From Phoronis australis (taxonomy: Eukaryota > Phoronida > Phoronidae), in assembly GCA_002633005.1 (NCBI GenBank), contig NMRA01000303.1, positions 373,714 to 437,713 on the forward strand: 64,000 bases of DNA, read 5' to 3'. Shown here in pieces: positions 14,001 to 25,913 of the stretch (its first letter is position 1; each line of letters starts with the position of its first letter). A model generated the notes under the pieces. The model saw only the letters and a program-made list of their open reading frames with translations, did not search any database and was not told where the DNA came from. Position numbers and translations under genes: made by a program.

Positions 14001-16575
14001 CAGACGGGCCAAGGACCTTCGGCTTCAAGATTTACGACAAGCTTCAATGGACGACTGGCACCGCCAGCGGGGGCTCTGCAAACACGGGACTGGGCGGAGT
14101 TAAAGCTTCGGTGAGTATACGGCGATTTTAAGTCCAGTCAACAACGGTTGTTTAACATATTTTTACCAGTCAGATCGAATTACGAGACAGCTAAAGGGTT
14201 TTCCATGTCGTTTCTGGCTCATCAGGCCTGTAACCAGTTATTGAAAAGGGATGATGGAGGAGCTAGAGAAAATTACTTTCTAAAGACTGAAACTTTTTGA
14301 AATTTAAAGTACGTTTCATATTGCAACACATTTTTACTGTTTACAAACACCCGCGTTGATATTTAATGTAAAGTTGTTAATAAGCATTCTGACTTTATTT
14401 GCACGACGCGACACGGTACTCTGGTAATAGTCACCACTGAATAGGTTTAGCAGTTACCATTGTTAGCTTATCGATTGTGCAAAACGGTTTAGGCCATTCA
14501 GGATGCGGGTTTGTAAAAGTATGCCGCTGGTTGGCCGAGATCATTCGATTATTTGATTCAGCGAGGGATTTCAATCACTTGTATTTAAAATTAAACAAAG
14601 ATTGAAAACGTTATAAGCTGCCACACTAGTTTGGTTTGAAGAAATGTTAGTTAAAAGTAAATGACTTCATTTTTTCAAAAAATACTCTAATTCTTTTATA
14701 TTTATTAGAATTTGCCATGTTGACCAAAAACGCCTTAAAAGGACTAAAGACCTATTATAAATGCCAAAATGGTTCACGTGATAACCACTGTACAAGAATC
14801 TATTGAATTCTTCTTTCCAGATTGGGTTTTCCAAATCCTACAACAGCAACAAGTGGTACCAGGTACCCGGATTTTCTTTCAGTTCTAACGCACTCGACAT
14901 GACGCAAGTGACCAACATACAGGGTCCATTCGTTTCGCCATGGCCCGGATGTTGGCTGGACCAGTATGATCTTGTTGGAACAAAAGGTAACTAACACGTT
15001 GACAGGGGCAGTTCCAGGTTGCATTTACTAGGAACCGTCAAATACCAATTTTGAGGCGATTTTAGTAATTGAACCTTATTTTTAATTTTCCTCAAAATTT
15101 AATCGGCTCTGCGAAATGTTGTTTTAACAACTTGGCGATGTGAAATAAGACCTTTTCTTTCTTCATCGATTTTTCATGGTGATAAATTTCAGTGGTTTCC
15201 TGCTGGGTGTGGTATAAGACACCGAGCACCATCATAGAACTGGGCTTTGTTACGTAGATGAAAGAAACTTGCGAAGCACTTGTGGAACGAAAACAATGAA
15301 TTGCATCCATATTCCAGCATTCCAAACCGACCAGTCACTTCAGTCGCTGCCATTTTACTAGGCTACGCTAGTGAAGTCTCGGGCATTCGCAAACCACTCA
15401 ATTTTCACGCAAGTGATTTTTCGAAGTTTTGTGTGACCAATTTTTTTCGCGAGTTTTTCAAGCTGCCCTTGAACTGCGACGCGGAGGCATTATGAGAAGT
15501 TTGAACCAGTATTTGATAACAGTGACGTAGTATTTAGTGAATAATGTCAATCTTCCACCTTCGCTCAACATCGTTTGAGTATGGATTAGCTATACCCGAA
15601 ACAGGTTTACTGAATTCACCTTTTCTAGCCAACCGTATTCTGGAAGACCCATTTTTCAACTCCATAACCTGCGGCAGTGTGAACCAATTTATGAAATGTC
15701 AAATGCGTTTGAAGTATTGATAATTTTTATAGTTAACCCACAGTAATCGTTAGTCTTTATAGCTTGAACTGATACGGACTAAGTAGCCGTAATTCACAAA
15801 AATTTTGGAGTGAACACAACACTCAAATACTTGGGAGTGGAAACCACTTCGAGTTTTTCATTTCCGAAGTACCATCTCTCATAATTTCTCAAAGCACCCT
15901 GAAAAAATGACTTTGGTCTTAATAAATTTAGCGACATACCTTATTTCTGGCCAAATGTGTCTCTAAAACGAATAAAAGTTTTTGCAATTTTTAAATTGCA
16001 AAAACTTTTATTCGTTTTAGTTAAAACTGATTAGTCTGCATACAAAGCGGAGAACAATACTATCGCATCAGGGACATTTCGACAGACAAAAAATGCCATA
16101 ACCATTACTTGAATGAATACATTTTATGAATTTGTTTGAAATTAATTCTCTCTGTGTCTCCCCCTCCCTCCCGCTCTATCTCCCCCTNCGTGGGCTAAGA
16201 CATCTGGTTGGTTTGTGGACCACAACTTGTCATTAACTGGGAACCATTCAGATGTCTTAGTCAGTTGAACGGCTGAACCGGCTGAATGAGTCAAGTGCAA
16301 CAATTGTACAAAACACATTATTCGATTTTTGTCTGCTTTCAGCTTCGATTATGAACTGTCTCCGTGACCAAAAATGCTGCGTCATGCAGGGCAATCGTTA
16401 TCAACCAAATATACCTGGATGCACGAAATTTTACCAATGGGATTACCTCAACTCGACCCCTTTTACCGGTCCTCAGAACTGTGGAACAGGCACCATCTTC
16501 GATACATTCCCAACAATTTGCACGTGTAACCACAAGGCTAACGTTGACGATGCTACTTGCATGTCCATGCTATGA
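8041..16575 (+). CDS. secreted NIDO-domain protein, cluster gene 1
   Basis: Six coding exons: 8041-8116, 8728-8951, 10014-10316, 13973-14110, 14821-14986 and 16343-16575; all introns are GT..AG with phases 1,0,0,0,1. The product is 379 aa. Residues 1-22 are a signal peptide. Exons 2-5 (26-302) form a complete NIDO domain: KMFPYG and [31 protein letters not shown] then [55 protein letters not shown] and a closing PGCW. The tail (303-379) has eight Cys, a CC pair and [12 protein letters not shown] followed by FPTIC, vaguely like CBM14 with Trp replacing one Cys. TTTGTAG at 8031-8037, just before GAAATG, looks like an acceptor from a 5'UTR intron. It is the most divergent member, with exon 3 one codon longer. 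NIDO proteins are extracellular; the precise role is unknown. Confidence 0.93.
10408..11200 (+). mobile_element. LINE 3' end in gene 1 intron 3
   Basis: From 10408 the plus strand reads [18 protein letters not shown] and then FWEDI, a CxxC..H..C arrangement seen at the C-terminus of many LINE polyproteins. After a G run and N gap it resumes near 11030 with [19 protein letters not shown]. The copy at 59235-59640 aligns on both sides of the G run. The element is 5'-truncated and carries in-frame stops. Confidence 0.75.
10628..11010. other. assembly gap (383 N)
   Basis: The N run is flanked by G homopolymers on both sides (10614-10627 and 11011-11020). The paralogous LINE end at 59475-59493 also has a G-rich run with one N here, and its coding blocks continue directly. 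The real missing sequence is therefore probably a short G tract rather than about 380 bases. Confidence 0.95.
12657..13243. repeat. 196-bp satellite-like tandem repeat, 3 units
   Basis: Units start at 12657, 12853 and 13049 with TGAGGACGC, an exact 196-bp period. Each carries TCTCCGGCAAATTC, TTCGGGGTA, GACGAAA.CTCAACCGTTGG, a CCTA..A.GGAG block, and ends with TTGGTTTTCCGGCAAT.GAC. Units are roughly 85-90 percent identical by eye. The array lies in gene 1 intron 3. Open frames across it on both strands are products of the repeat and not genes. Confidence 0.93.
13780..13930. repeat. degenerate AAT/AAC-rich simple repeat
   Basis: AATAACAATA, GATAATGATAATGG and similar imperfect trinucleotide runs fill the end of gene 1 intron 3, just upstream of exon 4. 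A weaker patch of the same kind lies at about 13530-13600. Confidence 0.75.
15963..16020. repeat. perfect 28-bp inverted repeat with 2-nt loop
   Basis: The left arm 15963-15990 starts CTAAAACGAATAAAAG and the right arm 15993-16020 is its exact reverse complement, separated by TT. It lies in gene 1 intron 5. As RNA it would form an almost loopless hairpin; as DNA, a cruciform-prone palindrome. Confidence 0.95.
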
Positions 16576-16608
16576 GATTATGTAGATTTACTCAGTGTAT
16601 GAAGGCAA

Positions 16609-16614
16609 AATAAA
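16609..16614 (+). other. polyadenylation signal of gene 1
   Basis: AATAAA starts 34 bases after the stop codon of gene 1 and is followed by T/G-rich sequence. It is the only canonical hexamer close to the stop, implying a very short 3'UTR. Confidence 0.7.
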
Positions 16615-16997
16615 TTGAGTATGCTACAGTGTCATAAACGCGGTGAATGAGTTCACTTTATTAGTGTCATGCTTTAAAATAGCCTGGTTCCGGGGTCCCT
16701 GGTACACTTTTTAAAGGACTGTTTTAAAATCCCTTGTTGAAAATGGGTAGTGGCTAGCCCACTGAGTGAAGTGCTTGAATTTCATCATCTTACTTCAAAA
16801 TTCACCGAAACATCAATTTCTTAGAGGCTTGTTTCACATTGGCAAAAATCACTTAATGCATTCTGCTGTTTTTGGTAAGATGCTAGAAATGTCCCGAATT
16901 TCCGAATGTTCGCTGAAGGATCATGCAATTCTCACACTTCTAATAATTATTGAACTCTCCTATAAATCAGCTGATTTTGTAGATTCTGAAACATGGA

Positions 16998-17084
16998 AAT
17001 GCTACTAAACTCTACCATGTCTTCTGCATAGTCTTCTCATAAATGCTATTAAACTCTACCATGGCTTCTGCATAGACCTCTCAT
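16998..17084. repeat. 44-bp imperfect tandem duplication
   Basis: Two copies beginning AATGCTACTAAACTCTACCA (16998) and AATGCTATTAAACTCTACCA (17042), both running through CTTCTGCATAG to TCTCAT, with four differences. Confidence 0.9.
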
Positions 17085-19242
17085 GAATTCGGAATGACAC
17101 ATGCTCTTGCAACAGCACCCCAATATTCATTGAAAAAAACAAAGAGAACATCAATACACGAATAAATAATTTACAGTTATTCCCGGATTTTCGATCGGAA
17201 CATCCGTCATAGACAGGAAAGAGAAATCTAAAGCAACTGGCGGGCAAACGTATGGAAAGGTGGGAAAATTAGTAAACAATTGCAGAGACTCCTGTTACAT
17301 ACCGCATCAAGTTCAGACACAAGAGATCAAGCATACGACTTAAGAATGTGTTTTCGGGGTGTCCAGCTCATACTCGGGCTTTCAAATTTAATGATCAATG
17401 CTTCTGACTTACTGCGCGCAGCATCACTCTCACACTCTAACAGATACACGTGTGCTCAACAATCTCTGCCACTTTTCCTTCCGTCACCCTCTAGCTCAGC
17501 CTGGTGTCAGTGCATCATTCGGATTGTTGCCATGCTCTAGGAATCTATGTTGGGCATATGGGTTGCACATTATTTAGACGACTGTCAGTACATCTCCAGT
17601 CTTGATCAATTTAAGAACACCTTTTAAATCACCACGGAAGGAGAATTTCCAGAACCGAAATACACTGACAGGAAACGCAATGTCATTAAAGAATGAAAAA
17701 AAGTGACAGTTGTTTCCATTAGCGGGCCAACCTCCTTCCATCATGGGATATCCTCCCTTAACATAAAATGCTGTACGGCTTCAAGAGTACAGAAAAAGTG
17801 AGGCCACTGACTCCATAACTGCGGACCCCCTCTTTGAAACAAAGGATGTAAACAAGGAAAAGGAAGAAAATGTTAGCCAAGGATGTCATCAGCAGGCCCC
17901 ATCCAAGAATTGGGATTTACATCGGAAGATAACAGAAGGTAGAAAAGAAAAGAAAGACACAAGAGTCCATTATCCCTCGCCATAGAGAGGTTCCTGGAGA
18001 ACTAAAGCTTTGCAGTCTTGAGTTTTAACAAGAATTAATCAATTTATCCTGGAAAATCTGTGCAAAGCAAATTTCCTCGAACTTTTGTGACGTATAGACG
18101 AACACGAACAAGAGCATAATGTAAAAGCAGAGTAGACGACCCGTTGGCCTACTTCAAAACGTTAGAGGCCTCCTGTTAGATATGTCCCATCCAGGTTCCC
18201 TATAGGTAAATTAAGAGCTGGAAGTTGACAAATGTCATTTTCTATTCTTTTCTGTTGAACATATTATGTTTTGTCATTTCTTTTGCCAATCCCGTCCCCC
18301 ACGCCTGCGTCCGTCACCGCGAAGATTTTACAAATGTACCTTCACTCCGGTAAATCATTGGAGAGCATGTACCACCCAGTATCCCTGCTTCTCACCTCCC
18401 TGTTTAGTGGAGACGCTGTCCCCAACTTCATAAGTGGGGTACAAGGCATGATTGCGCCATGTTCTCGCTTCGTACACCTACAATGAGTCTCCCAGAAGGC
18501 TTACAACGCTGATTAGTATCTTACATTGAAATATCTAAGCCTCGGAACGCTTAGTTCCCACTAAAGTTCCAAAAAGAAAAGGAAAGCGGTGCTGGTTATA
18601 GAATCCGACTGGCGAGGCTAACTTCGGAAAGGAAAATATCAGCGAGACGAAACAGCATCTTGGTAAGAGATTTTCGCAACATAGGAAGTACAACGCTAAT
18701 GGACTGAAACGGTCAACATGCAACCGCACCGTATATAAACTAAAACACAGTGACGTCAGGAACGACAATCTATTAAAAACTTGTACACGACGCACGCAAT
18801 TTTTCAAATTTATTTATTACACCCATTCAAAGGAGACGGGTTGCCCACGCAATGTAAGTCGGCATAAATCAAGAGTTGTCCAAAAGAATAGATTCATTAT
18901 ATTTATGTTAACAATGATAAACAAGTGCATGGCAAACACAAGCACGGATGCAATGCAATAATGTCAAGTGTTTAAACGTCCTTAAAAAGGTACAGTCAGT
19001 CAAATACAGCTTTGTCAACATTAACTTGAAAGGTACTCTTGTCGAGAAACTAAAATATTGCACTGCTGTAGGACACCATTTCACCTTCAAACATGTTAAT
19101 CACGCAGAAGTGAAAGGATGCTCATTTTACTATAATAATAAATAAAAATAATGCGCTTTTAATAAACGTTGTCTATTACTTCAGACGTGACACTCCGCAG
19201 CTCTCATGTCGTTCGGAAAAAGTGAAACTGCCTAGATGCTCA

Positions 19243-19399
19243 CAGTGAAGGATTTAGAGGGGGCCAACAGGGCCATGGCCCCCCTAAAATTCACGCAGAT
19301 TCCATATGGCAGTTGGGGGCTGCGAATGTCTGACGGGCAAAATCCTGGCTAATACTCTGTCGTGGCACCCCCTAACTAGAAATCCTGGATCCGCCCCTG
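19243..19399. mobile_element. short hAT-like non-autonomous element, copy 1
   Basis: The 157-bp element starts CAGTGAAGGATTTAGAGGGG and ends GGATCCGCCCCTG, an imperfect terminal inverted repeat of the CAGNGGCGGAT type seen in hAT elements. GCTCACAG occurs at both edges, overlapping the left end, and may be the 8-bp target duplication. Three relatives lie at 30866-31020, 54304-54540 and 61495-61655. No coding capacity. Confidence 0.75.
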
Positions 19400-19458
19400 G
19401 CTCACAGGCTACACTCACTTCGCCGGTTGCGCCGTTCAACTGACTAATACATCTGCTT

Positions 19459-19607
19459 CCCGTTCAGTAACGCTAGGACCTCGCTAAAAAGCAAGACTTC
19501 GCGAGATTACGTGAGATATTGCAGTGCATTTTAAATGAGATCACGTGACTTTGACTAGGTTTTAGCTAGGTCCTAGCGTAGGTCCTAGTGTCTACTGAAC
19601 GCACGCC
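19459..19607. mobile_element. 149-bp inverted-repeat element (MITE), copy 1
   Basis: Left end CCGTTCAGTAACGCTAGGAC mirrors right end GGTCCTAG.GTCTACTGAACG. The interior contains CGCGAGATTACGTGAGATAT and GCACGTGACTTTGACTAG-like sequence. Two other copies occur at 29257-29404 (gene 2 intron 4) and 52012-52159 (gene 3 intron 3), all in the same orientation and roughly 90 percent identical, so the family was recently active. Confidence 0.85.
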
Positions 19608-20379
19608 TGATTTGTTGTTGATGACGACTTCCGGCTTACTGACCAATCAGGGTCTCTTTCATCAAAAGTGACTTGAGGCGTAAGGCAGAAATTTGTTCTT
19701 TCGATCAACACAAGTATTTATGAAAAATAAGCTAAATCATCTGTGCAAAAATCCAATCTCTTGGAACACACACATAATTGCTAGTTACTAACATCATTTA
19801 TAGGAATTATTTTTAGACAGTGCTGCCTCCATAGTTCCTTGTGAAGTAGGTGCGTAGGATCAAAACATTTTCAGTCACTTTGATTGAATCAAATCCTTGG
19901 AGTCTCAGCCGGTTGATCACGTAAGCGTTCTCTATGTAAGCGTAGTTTCATGGAAGAAAAGCAAAATCTCGCACGATCTCGCAAAATCAAGCAAATCAAA
20001 CGAGTGTGCCGAGCGTGTGCTAGAAAAATGGCGATCGCTCATGTGGCCGGAGTGTTGAATTTTGAGATTGAATTCACAGAAAAAAAATGAACCTTTTTCA
20101 CAGCAAATAAAGGGTAATGTCTTGAGGTCCACGGGACCCTGTCACAGTGGAACCGGCAAGGTGAATCAAGTGGAGCCACACTAAAACAAGCAATAGCAAT
20201 GCAAAACGTAGAAATACACACAACTTCAACGCAAACGGGATCCTTCGTGGTAAGTTTATTAACGACATAAAATGGTCTATGGGTGGCGAGCAATTCATTT
20301 ATGTCATACCCAACGGAGCTAAAGGAAAGACGTCGCTGTCTCCCTATAGCCAAATTTTATGAGAATCCGCACAAAACCT

Positions 20380-21290
20380 TCAAAGATACAGAGGCAAACG
20401 TAAACACATAAAATTGCCACAGGGAGGCGCACAGCGCCAAAGAAATCATTTTCTGTATTCACGTTCATTAGGTATACATTTGTCAAATTTCACAAAGATC
20501 ATGCAAGAGTTTGGGAGATTCGGTCGTTGATGGACACCAGGGGGCAGAACAGTAGTCAGTTCTCTGGAAAACCATTTCAGTGGTACTCTTCTCAGCAGGC
20601 AAACATCTGCCACCTTTCTTAACGATCCTTTGTCAGATAGAGAGTCTGCACTAAAGCAGACTCGAAAATAATACAAAATGGCTACTAGGTTGTGCACAGT
20701 GAATTTAATCCGTCCACAAATAGAACGGCATAGTCGTCTCATTAATAAAAAACTTATTTGCTGAAGCTCATGAAAATCTGTCTAGGAGCTTTGAAGACGA
20801 TATAGAGGTAAACGTAACAAAATAATACGTCCCCTAGGAGACGCAGCAGTAGTCAGATCCGTTAAGAAATCGTCATCAGTTATTGGCACAATTAGTTAAT
20901 ATCACAAAAACCCTGCGACAGTTACAGGAGACTCAGGCGTTGACGCACACTTTGACAAAATAAATTGCCATAGGCGGCACCACGGTAGTCAGAGCCGTCC
21001 GAAAAACAAGGTCAGCCGTGATCTCACCAGGAACACATCAGCCAGTTTAAACAATGGTCCGTTAAGTGGTTTGGCAGAACATCACACCAAACCCGTCCAA
21101 AACGTAACGGCTTTGTTGTCTCCTAAAAAACATATTGTCAAATTTCGTGAAAATTCGAGAAAGACACCTGATAGTGTAGGAAACGGTAAAATAGAATTTC
21201 CCCTAGGGGGCACAGTGGCAGTCGGATCCGTCCGAAAGTCGCAGTCATCCGTTATGTCTCGATCATACAGTGTAACGCTAATATTTGTAG
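20380..21290. repeat. array of a dispersed repeat with CTCF-like cores
   Basis: A recurring module has CAAAGATACAGAGGCAAACG-type sequence, then AAATTGCCA, a C/T-AGGGGGC core and a GTAGTCAGATCCGTCCGAAA-like block. Cores lie near 20418, 20535 (CACCAGGGGGCAG), 20835, 20975 and 21200 (CCCCTAGGGGGCACAG). Spacing is irregular (about 120-300 bp), so units are deleted or rearranged. The same module occurs at 33140-33690 and, inverted, at 54700-55190. No protein product is evident. Confidence 0.7.
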
Positions 21291-23952
21291 ATGGAATAAC
21301 AATATATTCCCTGAACAATTATTTATTTTTATTAAATGCACTGTTTATTTGCTTAGGCGGTTGCACCCTGAATTTCCCAAATGATGGACTAAAATTTTAT
21401 AATATGATAGACCAAGGATTTTCCAGGACAAATGATACAATAGAACCAGAATAGTCTACGCCCGATTAGCTACTACGAATCTGTCCCATATCTAAATGAA
21501 ATGATTTTGGCAAAAAAGCTTTGTTGTTAGCTCCACAACGTAACTACAGGTACAGTACACATGTATATACATCCTAAGTCATCTTTTAAGTGGATAAGAT
21601 TCTTGTTTTCATTTGGCGACAAAGTAGGAGACCACACAGTTAAGCATTCATCATTACTCCCACATAATCATGCACAAACGGCAGTGTGGCTTTTTATCAA
21701 AAACAGGACATTCATTTTAGACCGCGACTGAAGTGTAGGGATCACTGATGCGTCCGTTCCCTTGAAACACGTATGTACTGCAATGGAAAAACATGTTCGA
21801 TTTTTTGTTTTTGTTTTAGTAGAAATAATTTAAGTTCAAAGGTATGTCGATTGAACACTTCAAGGAAGAGCGCATAGGCGGTATCAATTTAAATATCAAG
21901 TTCCAAATTTTGAGCCAATGAAAGACCGGAGTCTGACTAAATCCGATTTTCTTCAGTATTTAGCTGATAAAAAAGACAAGTGAATCAAGCCACTTTCATG
22001 TGATAAGACTTGATTTCCGTCACCAACAAGAACATCGAAACCACCAGTGATTGAAGATGAGGACGCTTCATAGGATATTGAGAGCTCGAAGAAGTGTAAG
22101 TTGGCTCATTCGGCAACATTTCACAATATGTATGTCTATAGAAACAAAAGCGTTTACCTACGCATTTTCGGAGTTCCTTGACAGAATTTCAAGAAGTTCG
22201 GTAAGTTAAAAAGTATCTATCACAGCTCCTGTTTCAGGCGGATTTGACCTACATTGTGGCCCATAGTTGCTTTTTTATTGTTTATATTATGGAGTGTTAT
22301 TTTGACATGTATATGTGATTGCGTAAAGTGCCAGTAAATCTTACATTTTCGCTACTTATTTTTATCTACTTCACTTATTTTAGCCCTGAAATTTAATTTC
22401 CCGTGTCCGTATGTTCTGCATTCAATCTCAGGTAAGTAACCGTAAATACGTAGCTAAAGAACACTCAAACAGCACGGATCTTAGAAAACACAATGAAAAA
22501 CGCGTTTTTTTTTTAAAACATTAGTATTTCGCCAGCAACTTTGATTGACTGCAATTCAATAACGGTTGTGTACGCTTTTTGATTTTTCTACGCCAACCAC
22601 ATGAAAATGACAATTTGATGAGATGAAAAATAGTCTCGGTTTTTCTATAAAAAGAAGATCGTTGAATTAATTTTGTAGTACATCGTAGAAGAATTGTAAG
22701 TATGAATTCGAGTTGTGAAAATGCACTTTACGGTTACATGCATGTAGGAACCTAGATTAATGTCTAAATTTTGCTAACTTTGGAATATCATATTTCATAA
22801 ATACTTGTAGCTTACCTTATTAGCACGAAACTTTCCGATACTATGCTTTATGTTCCGTTCTATAAATTGCTATAGTAATTATTTTTAGAATATTTCACTT
22901 TTGCACGAGGGCTATGAAAAAGCTCAAAAATTTGCATAAATGAAAACAAAATGATAATTCATCTAGAATGTTTGCATGCGTAGCAAACGAAAATTGTCCG
23001 TGTTATGTATACCACTGTCAACGAACCTTTCTGTTTGATAAACTTACTAAAATGATACGGCCCTGTGCATGACCCATTGAAAGACAAATTGGTGAAAGGC
23101 AAAAATCAAATTTTAAGATATTTTTACTTCCTATAGATATGTACATTTATTGAGTTAAAATTTATAGTTTTGAAGACATTTTGGCTTAATAGTCAGACTT
23201 GTCGATAAGTTCCTACAAAACCTCACAACAGGTACCCTTTAAACAAACTGTACAATGTGCAAGGAGATTCTTACATGTATGTTTAACGGCAAATTTATAT
23301 GTTTTTCGCAGTATCTCTTTGAATCAAGGTTTCAGAGAATTTGAAGGAAAAGAGCACAAACACGAGGGAATTAACTTGTTTCGTGTTTTAGCTAAAGGCG
23401 ATTTTAATTCATTTGCAAATGCACTGTGGTGAGTGGAGAATGTGTTCCACGACAACATTCCAAGACAAAAATATAACGGAAATACGTAAAACGTGTTTGC
23501 GTAAAAGCTATCGCTGCATAGGCTTTTGTAACATCTGCAGTTTGTCTTGCAACCCAATGTCCAAAACCTTTTCCTGAATATCTCTTATCTATAGGTACAT
23601 TTGTATCCTTGCTTTGTACATTTGTGTATAAACGATGCCCCATGCTCACAAAAATATTCCCATTTTCCAGCGCAAAGAAATTGATTTACTGAGAAATAAT
23701 GATATTTTTCTCAGACTTAGAACCTCGAAACTTGTTTTTTCAAGATATACACGTAACAAAAGAGAAGGAACACATATGATTCTAAAGAGATAACACTAGC
23801 TAATCAATTTCTCCTGCGAAACTGAACCTCTCACTTCTTACACACTGTCCACACAACGGCCACTTTTCCTTCAACTGCTGCGTCATTGGCCCACATTTCA
23901 CACAGTTCTCATTTTAGAAAAGTTAGGACCACTGCTGTTAATCGATCTCCGC

Positions 23953-24000
23953 ATAAATCAGCGTATAAATCAGCGTATAAATCAGCGTATAAATCAGCGT
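23953..24000. repeat. 12-bp tandem repeat x4
   Basis: ATAAATCAGCGT is repeated four times exactly, followed by ATCAGCTGCGCTGAGG. It lies about 410 bp upstream of gene 2's coding exon 1. Confidence 0.95.
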
Positions 24001-24424
24001 ATCAGCTGCGCTGAGGAATCGCCGTTGCCTGCAATGTAACTGAATGTCTTATTGGGTTTGTTGTCAAAACACAACTATGTTTTTCTTTGAAAATTTCCTG
24101 ACTTTTGTGCATTGGAGTACAAAAACTACCATTTGCTCCCCCTGAGAACAGTTCTCGGTACTCTTATTTAACAGCAGTAGGTGTTCTGAACCGTTATACA
24201 TGTATCAGCATCTTTATTGATTTATATGCAACTAGTCTAGTTCCAGTCACCTTTGTGCATGGCTTCCTCACGAAGCTACTATCCTACGCTCATGTGCCTA
24301 TGGCCATCACAAAGCTGAATGCCGTGCCCCAATCGAAAGATCTGGACGTTATTGCCGCACAATACTGACGATGCCTATGTTGTAGAGTACATTTTGTTTC
24401 CTCATTTACAGAACAATCGTCATA

Positions 24425-25861
24425 ATGTACTGCTTAGCCTTAGTACTTCTCGCGCTGTCGCTGACAGGGACGAATGCGGATGGAAAGACTGGTGCGTATC
24501 TTTTCGATTCAGGGCCTACTGTTACGCGTAACACGTGGCGGTTCCACAGCACAATCAAAATTTCAACTCAAAACCGTTTTAGCAATATTTAATACTTCAG
24601 GTGTTCGCTAAATGTGCTAGGAGTGATCACTAGGCAAAAATACCGCTCTCTGTATACATCTGAGCACCTCGACGAGTCCGCTTTTGTACCGCCGTTTTGT
24701 GTAAAAGTTCAAACGAAAGTACGAGGGATGAAGTTTTTTTTTAATTTTCCAAGGGACTAGTGCAACTGATACATGTTTTTTCGCTGAATTAAATGACACC
24801 TTAAAACATTGAATACACATAACGATGATTTCTGTCTTTTTATACACTTGGTGGGCTCAAATGTTGTCATGATGAAGAGTTGAGCAGAATATAAGTGGGT
24901 AGAAAAGATGGGATGAATGCAGAACTGTGAGATTTGGAAAAATACGAGCGAAAGAGGAGTTGGATTTTTCTCGTTAGACGGACGTGGAAGAGAGAGAGAT
25001 GGGGGGGGGGGGGGGNNNGGGGGGGTGCGTAGGGGGGAGAGAGGGGGGTGGGTGGGAGAAAGCACCTCCCGATTACTACGTAGACAATGAACAATAAAAC
25101 GATTGTTCATTGGCATGGTGCCATGAATCTCATTATTGGGGACAAACAACACAGCACGACAGTTGTTTGATAAATGACTGTTAAGGTGTGTTGGCAATTT
25201 ATGGGTCGCGGCTGTATACACAGAAGTAATGGTACGCACCAGATGGGTACAGTGTACCACGAAACAGCAGTAAACATTTAAGTACCAGATGGGTACGATA
25301 GTACAAATGTTTACGTTGCTAGTGAGCACCAGATGGGTACACGGTACACATAGAAACTGGTCGATTGCTTACTAAATGGGTGCGAACAAAACGGCAAATA
25401 TAACATCAAGTACACACAAGTCTAAGATTTGTTCCAATTTTCAAACTTTGAAACCTCCACATTCGGTAAGGTAGTCAAAATTAAGACAAAACTTAAGTCA
25501 AAATCTTAAGTCAAACCGAAGATCTCTCTAGCTAAGTCAATTTTCGTGGAACGGGCCCAAGGTAGGAATGAACAGGGTTGCTCATGGACGAGCAGCCGTG
25601 CCCACCACTCTTTATTGATTTGAAAAGCTTGTGTTGATTTTTTGTTATTGTAGCACGCCATGTCAAATTTTACAACGTCATATTTTAATTATGAAATACT
25701 GGTAATGGAATCAGTAACAGTAATAGGGCCAAATAATAATAATAATAACAAAAACAATAACAACAATAATAATAATAATAATGGTAATAGTTATAGTATT
25801 AATAATAATAATAATAATAATAATAACAATAATAATAATAATAATGGTAATAGCTATAATA

Positions 25862-25913
<52 letters not shown>

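Larger units (their letters stand above)
16615..24411. other. repeat-rich spacer between genes 1 and 2
   Basis: No credible coding exon was found on either strand. Contents: a 44-bp tandem duplication (16998-17084), a hAT-like short element (19243-19399), a short inverted-repeat element (19459-19607), an array of a dispersed repeat with CTCF-like cores (20380-21290), and a 12-bp tandem repeat (23953-24000). TATATAAA at 18732-18739 is a possible but unsupported promoter. CTCATTTACAG ending at 24411 is the acceptor preceding gene 2's coding exon 1. Confidence 0.6.

Noticed and set aside
18732-18739. TATATAAA as gene 2 promoter
   Set aside because: It is 5.7 kb upstream of the coding start with no donor site or conserved context nearby; not enough support to annotate.
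24757-25329. 190-aa minus-strand frame rich in Pro/Leu
   Set aside because: It crosses the G run with NNN, has no domain, and lies antisense in gene 2 intron 1.
25660-25866. Asn-rich 68-aa frame
   Set aside because: A direct translation of the (AAT)n microsatellite.
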